64,000 nt of DNA from Mesorhizobium_B sp035998495. Its GTDB lineage: Bacteria; Pseudomonadota; Alphaproteobacteria; Rhizobiales; Rhizobiaceae. Below the pieces are notes generated by a model that was not told the DNA's origin, made no database searches, and saw only the letters and a program-made list of their open reading frames with translations. The DNA lies in NCBI GenBank assembly GCA_035998495.1, contig DASYHP010000036.1:1-64000 (forward strand), given 5' to 3'. The position numbers and the translations under genes were made by a program. Shown here piece by piece: positions 1 through 6,359 of the stretch (the first letter of the stretch is position 1; every line of letters starts with the position of its first letter).

Positions 1-76
1 GCACCTTCGCGTGCGGCCGGCACGCCTCCACCATGGGCGCAAGCACCGCCCATTGCTCGTCCGACAACACCGCCAT
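1..76 (-). CDS. IS5-family transposase, N-terminal fragment (cut by window edge)
   Basis: The first 25 codons of a transposase read leftwards from the ATG at 74-76. The peptide begins MAVLSDEQWAVLAPMVEAC, which is typical of IS5-family DDE transposases of the type seen in many rhizobia. A strong AGGAGG ribosome binding site lies a few bases before the ATG, which fixes the start. The DDE catalytic domain is beyond the window edge, so activity cannot be judged. It is the probable agent of disruption of the SIR2-like gene next to it. Confidence 0.75.
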   Translation of the reverse strand, partial: MAVLSDEQWAVLAPMVEACRPHAKV

Positions 77-135
77 GGCCAGCCTCCTCAGCCAAACCAC
101 GGCACATAGAGTCAGGGTCAGGCGCTAACAGAGCC
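1..135 (-). mobile_element. IS5-family insertion sequence, one end only
   Basis: The left edge carries the start of an IS5-like transposase reading leftwards and, outside it, a probable terminal inverted repeat. Read on the minus strand, the outer end begins GGCTCTGTTAGCG, like the ends of the IS427 subgroup. A TA dinucleotide at 136-137 directly outside it would fit the TA target of that subgroup. Immediately beyond, a SIR2-like reading frame begins abruptly, so the element probably sits inside that gene. The other end of the IS is outside the window, so the exact family and the duplication cannot be confirmed. Confidence 0.7.
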
Positions 136-137
136 TA

Positions 138-2375
138 GTATTCACCGTCGGCGGCAGCACCTGAGCGTCTTCAACGGCATCTCGGCTCGAAAGGAGGAAT
201 GGAGAGATTTTAGGAGTCTGCAAACTGTCTTCCTTCATGGAAAAGCAGACAGTCTCGAAGCGGGTATAATATTCTCCGAGAACGACTATGCTTCAAGCTT
301 AGCTTTTCAGAAGCCATGGTATACAAAGCTCGGTGAGGACTACTCAGAGTTCATAATTTTGATGATTGGTGCGTCGCTCGATGAGCCGATCTTTCGACAA
401 CACGTTGCCGCATACCGGCCCGTTTCTGGGCATGTCGGCGTCTCCTACCTTGTTACTCCGTCTGATCTCTCGCCCATCGATACAGCATCGTTGCAAGAGG
501 AAGGTGTTGAGCACATTCGTTGCACGGCGGAGGAGTTCGTCAGCGAGTTGTTGAGGCTCTATCCCAATGGGATCAGTCCTGAGGAGGTGCTGCGAGCAAT
601 CTCACTTCCGTCCGACGGAAGTGTATCCCTCCGTGACCTCGAAAATCTGCGGAGCTTCACAGCGATCTCCTCTGCTGATTTGGCTAAGTTTGTGTCTGAA
701 AATGAACACAACGCCGCGAAGTTTCGCCAGCTCTTTTACGAAGGGTTCGGGCCTAACTGGTTCGTCATCGCAAGAGGCGAAATCGCGGTCCTGGGTTGCT
801 TTGAGGAAATGGAAAGGTCGGTGCTGGAGCAAATGGATCATGCCCCGATTCTCGTCATTTCAGGCGAAGCCGGGGCAGGAAAGTCAACCTTTACGAACTG
901 GTTGGCCTTCCGTCTGGCTACCAAGCATGACAAAGTTGTCTACCTTTACCAGCCAAGGCAAGCTCCGTTCCTTGATGCAATGCACTCACTCTCTTCCTAT
1001 CTGAAGCACGAGAGAGCGATTGTGCTGGTTGATGATCTCAGTATGCATGCGAGAGAAATCAGAGAGTTCGCCTCCGATGCAAAATTCAGGAATGTAGCGG
1101 TATTAACATCTGTCAGATCAGGAGAGTGGGCATCTCGTGTGAAGATGCATTTAGGCGACCGCTTAACTCCAATTGAGTTGCCTCGGTTTGGGATGAGTGA
1201 TGTACCTGTTCTAATCTCTAGAATTGATCAGTTCTATCCGGCTCCTGAATTCAGCCGGCTGCCATATCAGCAAAAGGTGGAGCGCTTCGGCAGAAGCCGA
1301 AAGCAGCTTCTTATCGCGCTTAAGGAAGCTACATACGGGCAGGGCTTCGACGAGATCATTGAGCATGAGGTTGGAACTGTCACTGATCCAATGACGCGAA
1401 CCGGGCTGTGCCTTGCCTGTATTTGCACGCTACCCAGGACAGGGATCAGCAATGTAGCGGCTTCAAGCGTTCTCAAGACTATAAATTCTTCGTACAAACT
1501 GAGCGAGATCCTGTCGAGCCTCGATGGAATAGTTGAGATTGATCATGCCAACAGGATGAAGGCACGCCACGAGATTTATGCGCGGGAGGTGGTAGAGAGG
1601 CACATACCTGTATGAGTACGAGGAAATTCTCGTTCGCCTCATAGATTATTTCGCGCAATACAAAACGCCTGTGATTAAGTCGATTACCCAGACGGATGGG
1701 CAGCTATTTAAGTTTCTGCTTAACAATAAGAATGTTTATGAAACGTACAAGCGCTATGGGCAGGAGGATAGGGCGGCGCGCTTGTTTGAGAGGTTTGAAG
1801 TCAGCCTACAGCAGGACGGCCATTTCTGGTTGCAGTATGGGCTACTTCTAAGGAGATTGCGCCGTCAGAAGGACGCTCTCAATAGGCTACGTAAGTCGAT
1901 AGAGGCATATCCGGAGAATAGGTTCGCAGAACATGCATTGGCGCAACAGAAGTTGATTGTGGCTACTTTCGTTCCTAGGTTGACGCCAGCGCATGAACGA
2001 TTGATAGCCGAGGCGGTAGATACGCTTCTAGCCATGCATGCGTCTAGCATACAGCTAGGACAGGATGTATTTGACAAATATCCGATAACTACACTCGCAT
2101 ATTCACATGTGAACCTATTGATGCATCATGGCCATAAGGATGAGGCCATACGGGAGGCTAAACGTTACTTCAGCCTCACGGAGACTGTGCGCGGTCAAAG
2201 GGTCTCGGAAGTTGATGAACTTAGAAGGGATCTTTTGCAACTGGTGACACAAGGAAGGTGGGTGCGGTTGGAACTAACGAAAGGCTCAGTGGAACTTGAG
2301 CCATCGGCGGCTAACCGGCGTCAACAAGGCCGTCGTGGGCGTCCTAGGCGGCAGCATGTAGCGCAAAGGCCATAA
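138..2375 (+). pseudogene. SIR2-like / STAND NTPase / TPR protein, Avs5-like, disrupted by IS and frameshift
   Basis: A low-GC gene whose parts fit a SIR2-STAND-TPR defence protein (AVAST type 5-like). Frame 2 from 138 has no start codon of its own and reads into a SIR2-type segment: VFLHG near 227-241, then FSENDYA near 272-292, then LMIGASLDEP from 359. A Walker A motif (GEAGAGKST) lies near 867-893 and a Walker B-like VLVDD near 1022-1036. The frame stops at 1615. The following frame (from 1611, YEYEEILVRLIDYF) continues the protein with no start codon and contains TPR-like helices to about 2260, ending at 2375. A net one-base shift near 1608-1611 joins the halves. The 5' end is replaced by the IS. 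SIR2-STAND proteins are known to deplete NAD on phage infection; this copy should be non-functional. Family assignment is from motifs and architecture only. Confidence 0.65.
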
Positions 2376-2603
2376 TCTCGCGAGCCAAACGTCACGGTAT
2401 CCACTATGGTGGACCGTTCGCAAGCTCGTACGAGGCAGGCGTCCATTTCCAGCTTTGCCGGTGAGGGCGCCGGCGCTGTCCACCACTTCGAGCGCGCAGC
2501 GCGGGGTGAAGCCGCAGCGGGCGACCGTGAACACGAGGGCGTGGAAGAGAGGCAGATAGTCCCGGTCGAACGGGCAGTTGATGAAGACCGGCTTGCGCGC
2601 CAA
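2286..2603 (-). pseudogene. truncated gene of an uncharacterised 'FINCPFD' family
   Basis: The ATG at 2603 opens a 105-residue frame. Its first 43 or so residues (MARKPVFINCPFDRDYLPL and on to a CALEVVDS segment) resemble the start of a widespread uncharacterised bacterial family with a Rossmann-like N terminus. From about 2470 downwards the sequence is low in recognisable protein features and runs Arg/Leu-rich to a stop, so the remaining two thirds expected for the family seem to be missing. The break lies close to the end of the low-GC block, so it probably arose in the same rearrangement. Function is unknown; a nucleotide-binding or TIR/deoxyribosyltransferase-like fold is only a guess. 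Confidence 0.5.
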
Positions 2604-2610
2604 GCGGGGC

Positions 2611-2811
2611 TCAGCCGGCCTGCAGCTTCGCCTGCGCCTGCTCGCGCCTCACTCTGTCCACCACGCGCCGAAGCTCCTGCACGGTGAAGCTCTTCGGTTT
2701 GAAGGGCGGCCGGGCGATGGGCGTGCCGTCCCAGGCATAGCCGAGAATGTCGGCCGGCTTGCGCGGCGTGCGCTTCTTCTGTGCGGGAACGGTCTTGGTC
2801 GCCTTGGCCAT
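2611..2811 (-). CDS. small basic protein, partner of the broken FINCPFD gene
   Basis: A 66-residue protein with a Lys/Arg/Thr-rich head and a body that includes ADILGYAWDGTPIARPPF and a C-terminal helix rich in Arg and Gln. It is read just ahead of the FINCPFD gene with a 7-base gap, so the two look like one transcription unit. Small proteins with a similar mid-section sit before this family in other rhizobia, as far as I recall. The start is uncertain: ATG at 2811 was chosen, but a GTG at 2829 would add six residues. No catalytic motif is visible; a chaperone, antitoxin or DNA-binding role cannot be separated. Confidence 0.5.
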   Translation of the reverse strand: MAKATKTVPAQKKRTPRKPADILGYAWDGTPIARPPFKPKSFTVQELRRVVDRVRREQAQAKLQAG

Positions 2812-2908
2812 GCAGCGAATATCGCGCACGGCGCCTTCGCTTTCAAGTCGAGTGACGCATTAGAAACGAGGCAGGACGGCTCGGGACCGCGGCAAAGATT
2901 GTCGCCGC

Positions 2909-3172
2909 TCAGCCCCTGTTTCCCCGCCTCGCGCTCTGCGCCATGCGGTTCTGCCCCGACCCATCATCCGGCCGGTTCAGCGTGATCGTGCAGCGGATGA
3001 GCGCGCTCCAGTCGGGGCCGCGCTCGATCAGGCCGGGCAGTTCGGACAGCTCCTCGAACAGGTGCTGAACCGTTACGGGGCCGTTTGCGTGCTCGTATTC
3101 CACCACGGCCCGCCAGCGCTTTTCGCCATGCAGGGTGAAAACGTTCGATCGGGTTTTTTCCGCTTCGTCCAT
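2909..3172 (-). CDS. hypothetical protein, 87 aa
   Basis: Second gene of a probable two-gene unit on the minus strand; its ATG lies three bases after the stop of the gene at 3176-3442. The product is acidic and soluble, with no signal peptide or membrane segment. It contains a charged stretch (EKRWRAVVEYEHANGPVTV) and ends in a basic tail. I do not recognise a family. Clean start, sensible composition and tight coupling to its neighbour support it being real. The opposite strand also has open frames here, as is common at this GC content, and they look less protein-like. Confidence 0.5.
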   Translation of the reverse strand: MDEAEKTRSNVFTLHGEKRWRAVVEYEHANGPVTVQHLFEELSELPGLIERGPDWSALIRCTITLNRPDDGSGQNRMAQSARRGNRG

Positions 3173-3175
3173 GGC

Positions 3176-3442
3176 CTATGCCTCGTTCCGGCGGTCGTTT
3201 TCGAGCGCGGCGGTGAGCTCGGCAAAATCCACGGGCACGGCCTGTCGCACGAGGCTCGCCGTGCCGATGGAAGGCAGGTGGAGAAACGAGCCGGCGCGGC
3301 GATAGCCGGTCTGGGTCAGCCCCTCGACGGGCTCCCACTGATGCTCAACGCGATAGCTGCCGGCGGGCAGGGTTTCACCGAGCGAGGCAAGCCGGAAGGG
3401 CGCGGAAAAGACGAGCGTTTGATCCGATGGGGGCGCGGGCAT
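3176..3442 (-). CDS. hypothetical protein, 88 aa
   Basis: First gene of a probable two-gene unit with 2909-3172. The frame is open well upstream, but the ATG at 3442 is preferred because the sequence before it is Arg/Pro-rich and not protein-like. The product (starting MPAPPSDQTLVFSAPFRL) contains several beta-strand-like segments, including GSYRVEHQWEPVEG, and ends acidic. It has no signal peptide or membrane span. No family recognised. The divergent gene at 3723 shares the upstream spacer (3443-3722), in which no clear promoter motif stands out. Confidence 0.45.
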   Translation of the reverse strand: MPAPPSDQTLVFSAPFRLASLGETLPAGSYRVEHQWEPVEGLTQTGYRRAGSFLHLPSIGTASLVRQAVPVDFAELTAALENDRRNEA

Positions 3443-3722
3443 GGCTCTTCCAACTCCTTGGGCGGGCGGCCCTGCGCGGGCAGAGCGGTTCGTCGAGGTT
3501 TTGGAAAAGATTGGCGGGTCGAAGAGCGCTCGCGAGGAGCCAAGGTCGGCCAAAACAGCGAGCTCCCCATCTGCGCTCTTGCAGGGGAAAGCGCAAGGCC
3601 GAAGGCTTGAGCCCACTTCCGCGCCCCCTTCGCGAGGGCGGCCGAAAAATCTCGCGCCGGTTTGTCCACGCTCCCCACCACCCACGCGACAATCCCGCCG
3701 CCTTGATTCGAGGGAGGCGGGG

Positions 3723-4631
3723 ATGGACTGGAGCTATGCCATCGAGCGGAACCGCGACGCGCTGAAGCGCGTGCTCGCCGCGCTCGTCGCCATGGCCGGA
3801 CTGGCCGGCGCCGCCGCGTTCACCTCCCCCTTGAGGGGAGGTCGCTCGCGGAACGCGAGCGGGTGGGGTCGCCAGATCGTCGAGGACCCCACCCGGCATC
3901 CTTCGACATCCTCAGGATGCCGACCTCCCCTCAAGGGGGAGGTAGCCCGCCCCACGCTGCCGCGCCATCTGCACCGCGCCGTGCTCCGGCTGTTGCGCCC
4001 GGCAGAATCCGCCGCGCGCCGGCTGGTCATCGTCGCCGCGCGCGGGCTCGTGGTGCCCCCGGCCCGGCCGCGCGTTCGCAAGACGAAGCTGACGCCGCTT
4101 CCCGCCCGCTATGGCACTGTGACCGGCATCTGGATGCCGCCCGGCTTTTCGCACCAGCCGAGCGCTCGGCCGGGAGCTCCTGAGCGTCCGTCGAGAGGGC
4201 GAAAACCCTGCCTGCCCCTGTTCGACCGTCTGCCGCGGCTGGGGCCTCCGGCGCGGCCCGCGCCGCGCGGCATCCCGCGTCTCTGCGTGCCCGGCCTGAG
4301 CGCGCCCCTGCCTGTGCCCCTGCGCCGGCCGCTTTCGCCCGACGACATGATCGACGCCGCGCGGCTTCAGGGCAGGTTGGCCGCGCTGGCCTGGGCGCTC
4401 GACGACCTGCCGGGCCAGGCCCGGCGATACGCGCGCTGGCGCATGCGGGTGGCAAACGCGGCTGTCGGGGGCGAGGCGCAAACACCCCGTCCCGTCCCGC
4501 GCCGGCTTTCGCCCCTGAAGCCCGGCCGTCCGCCGGGCTTGGCGCGCCGGTCCGCCCACGACATCCACGAGATCCTGCGAAACGCCCACAGCCTGGCCCT
4601 CGGGGCGCTGGACGGTTTCGACACCTCATGA
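3723..4631 (+). CDS. conserved rhizobial hypothetical protein with an in-frame palindromic repeat
   Basis: A 302-residue protein of unknown function. The start at 3723 (MDWSYAIERNRDALKRVL) is preceded by GGGAGG and opens with a hydrophobic helix. A central block (LLRPAESAARRLVIVAARGLV, shown here in shortened form around 3990-4050) and the C terminus (SAHDIHEILRNAHSLAL) match my memory of a family limited to Rhizobiales. Between the first helix and the central block, about 40 codons are encoded by a 121-bp palindromic repeat (3823-3943) that keeps the frame open. The protein is rich in Pro and Arg. The N-terminal helix suggests membrane association. Several long antisense frames overlap but look like GC-driven shadows. 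Confidence 0.65.
   Translation: MDWSYAIERNRDALKRVLAALVAMAGLAGAAAFTSPLRGGRSRNASGWGRQIVEDPTRHPSTSSGCRPPLKGEVARPTLPRHLHRAVLRLLRPAESAARRLVIVAARGLVVPPARPRVRKTKLTPLPARYGTVTGIWMPPGFSHQPSARPGAPERPSRGRKPCLPLFDRLPRLGPPARPAPRGIPRLCVPGLSAPLPVPLRRPLSPDDMIDAARLQGRLAALAWALDDLPGQARRYARWRMRVANAAVGGEAQTPRPVPRRLSPLKPGRPPGLARRSAHDIHEILRNAHSLALGALDGFDTS
3823..3943. repeat. 121-bp palindromic repeat inside a coding region
   Basis: The two ends are perfect 21-nt inverted repeats, reading CCTCCCCCTTGAGGGG on the left and its complement on the right. A second inner inverted pair (GTGGGGTC / GACCCCAC) lies around 3872-3893. The element resembles the dispersed CTCCCCCTTGAGGGGGAGG-type intergenic palindromes common in Rhizobiales chromosomes. 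Here it lies within the gene at 3723-4631 without a stop codon in the coding frame. Confidence 0.8.
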
Positions 4632-4839
4632 CGGGCGCTTGGTCCTGCGTGGCGAACGGGCGGGCCATGGCCGACGCGGAAAAACCGCGGGCGGCGGCGC
4701 TTCCCTGTTGCCGGGCGCCGGCTTGGCAGCGGAGGCCGAAGGCGGCGGGCCGATCCGGGAGGGCCGGAACCGCCGGCGGGAACCCCGCTCGGCGACAATC
4801 CGTTGCTTCGCCGACCAACGGAAACGCGAGGAGACCCCC

Positions 4840-5289
4840 GTGGCCAAGAAGAAAGCGAAACTGCCCAAGAAGATCGCGGGCGTGAAACTGCCGAAATTCC
4901 TGCGCAAGTCGGACCTGCTCAACGCGCTGCTGGCCTCGGCGACCGGCCGCGAGCTGATGGCGAAAGCCGTCACGGCCGCCGCCGCGGCCGCCGCGGCGGT
5001 GCTGGTCGAGCATCGCGGCGAGGTGGCGGCCGCCGGCGGGCGCGCGCTCGACGCGGGCGCGGACGCCGCCAAGAGCGGCGCGAAGAACACGGCCAAGGCC
5101 ACCTCGCTCGCCGCGCTCGCCGCCAAGAGCGCGGCCGGCGCCTTCGCCGAGGTCGTAACGGACGCCGCCAAGGGCTTTCTCCCCGGCGCGGACAAGGGCG
5201 ATGGCGACGACGGGACCAAAAAGCGCGCCAAGGACGGAGGCAAGGGCAAGCGGGGCAAGGAGGATCGCGCCGATTTTTTGACGCATTAG
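4840..5289 (+). CDS. Lys/Ala-rich hypothetical protein, 149 aa
   Basis: The GTG at 4840 is chosen because GAGGAG lies six bases before it and the protein then starts MAKKKAKLPKKIAGVKLPK. Upstream codons in the same frame look non-coding. The product has a very basic head, an alanine-rich helical middle that repeats AAKSGA-like units, and a Lys/Gly/Asp tail. Similar low-complexity proteins with a conserved KIAGVKLPK-type head occur in Rhizobiales. The composition resembles histone-H1-like or nucleoid-binding proteins, but no known domain is evident. It lies in a block of poorly characterised genes. Confidence 0.6.
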   Translation: MAKKKAKLPKKIAGVKLPKFLRKSDLLNALLASATGRELMAKAVTAAAAAAAAVLVEHRGEVAAAGGRALDAGADAAKSGAKNTAKATSLAALAAKSAAGAFAEVVTDAAKGFLPGADKGDGDDGTKKRAKDGGKGKRGKEDRADFLTH

Positions 5290-5307
5290 CATCGGCGGCC
5301 GCAGTTC

Positions 5308-5365
5308 CTCGCCCCCACGAGAGTGGGGGAGAGGTGGACCGCCCGGAGGGCGGGACGGTGAGGGG
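5308..5365. repeat. GC-rich dispersed repeat (REP-like)
   Basis: The segment contains CCCCCACGAGAGTGGGGG and then CCGCCCGGAGGGCGGGACGG, two hairpin-forming units in tandem. This arrangement is typical of the dispersed repeats found between genes in many Rhizobiales. It directly follows the stop of the gene at 4840-5289, where it could also act as a transcript-end structure, and it overlaps the possible start of the next frame. Confidence 0.6.
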
Positions 5366-5735
5366 GCAGGATCCTTCGCCTGACGGTTGGACGCCGGACG
5401 GTTTCTGGGCCGGCTTCGAGCGGGGCCGCGCGGCGGCGGAAGGCAAAGCGCCGCCCCTGCGCCTGTCGCGGGCGATCAAGGCGCGCTTGCTCAAGCGCTT
5501 CGGCGGCACGGCCAGGAGCCGCATCGGCGCTTCGGCGGGGCTGCGGGCCTTGTCGGTGCTGCTCAAGAGGCATCCGGACGCCGCCCTCGACATGGCCGGC
5601 GCGGCGGCGCTGGACGCGGGGAGATCGGGCTTGTCCGAGCTCAAGCGCCTGCTGGTGCGAAAAAGGTCGCGCGGCGGACAGGCGTCCGCCGGCCTCAGCC
5701 CGCCGGAAGGGGAGGCGGGCCGCGCCACAATGTGA
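5358..5735 (+). CDS. hypothetical protein, 125 aa, start within a repeat
   Basis: A frame from GTG 5358 encodes a soluble protein with a plausible head (PDGWTPDGFWAGFERGRAA) followed by amphipathic helices rich in Arg, Leu and Ala. The start codon falls inside the dispersed repeat at 5308-5365, so either the repeat supplied the start or the true start was lost. Codon composition after 5366 looks coding: the protein has even hydrophobic spacing, unlike the antisense frames. No family recognised. Its last 41 bases overlap the 3' end of the convergent gene at 5695-6258. Confidence 0.4.
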   Translation: MRGQDPSPDGWTPDGFWAGFERGRAAAEGKAPPLRLSRAIKARLLKRFGGTARSRIGASAGLRALSVLLKRHPDAALDMAGAAALDAGRSGLSELKRLLVRKRSRGGQASAGLSPPEGEAGRATM

Positions 5736-6258
5736 GGCTCACCGGCGCGGCCTCGTCGATCACTCGTCGCTCGCCGGGAAACAGCCCGGCTCGCGCCAGC
5801 ACGGTTTCCGCCCGCTGGCCCTTGTCGCAGGCCGAGAACAGGCCCGTGCCCGGCCCCGTGAAAACGCCTTCCGCGCGGCTCAGGTGGAAGGCGGTAAAGC
5901 CGAGGCGCAGGAACAGGTCGAACACCCTTTGCCCGCCCGGCACGGCCACGCGCCCGCCCTCGGGCAGAAGCGTCGAGGCAGCCTCCGCCCAGGGCGTTGC
6001 CGCCGGGTTCCACCACCAGGCGTCGTGCCGCCGCTCCAGCCCGCCCGCGGAGGAGGAGAGCACGAGCCGGTTGCGTCCCTTCACATTGGGGTTCGCCTCG
6101 TGCCCCAGCCGCCCCAGCGCCACCATGTCCGCCCGGTCGAGCTCGGCCTGGAAATACGCCCAGTCCGCCGCGTTGCGTAAGCTTGGGGGCGTCTGGCCGG
6201 AACTGTCCGCGATGCGGTCGTCCTCGCCCACGATGGCGTAGCCATGGATCTCGATCAT
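5695..6258 (-). CDS. dihydrofolate reductase-family (RibD C-terminal-like) protein
   Basis: A 187-residue protein that starts MIEIHGYAIVGEDDRIAD and contains the segment ADMVALGRLGHEANPN, the usual pattern for DHFR/RibD-C-like proteins in Rhizobiales. The family has an NADPH-binding Rossmann-type fold. Most members lack a proven substrate, so true dihydrofolate reductase activity should not be assumed. The ATG at 6258 begins directly at the fold, so the start is likely correct. It is convergent with the hypothetical gene at 5358 and divergent from the hydantoinase gene, with about 100 bases between. Confidence 0.7.
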   Translation of the reverse strand: MIEIHGYAIVGEDDRIADSSGQTPPSLRNAADWAYFQAELDRADMVALGRLGHEANPNVKGRNRLVLSSSAGGLERRHDAWWWNPAATPWAEAASTLLPEGGRVAVPGGQRVFDLFLRLGFTAFHLSRAEGVFTGPGTGLFSACDKGQRAETVLARAGLFPGERRVIDEAAPVSLTLWRGPPPLPAG

Positions 6259-6359
6259 GGCGGCTCACTGCCCGACTGGCCCAATGCTGGCAAGCTTTCG
6301 CGGGCGGAGGGGATCGGCTAAGGCGGGCGAAGTTTATCCACGCCTGGAAATCCCCCGCT

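Noticed and set aside
3441..3722. An N-terminal extension of the gene at 3723.
   Set aside because: The extension is Pro/Arg/Ser-rich with no conserved character, and 3723 has a better ribosome binding site.
6330..6342. A DnaA-box-like TTATCCAC near the hydantoinase start.
   Set aside because: A single isolated copy without GANTC clustering, AT-rich DNA or neighbours; probably chance.
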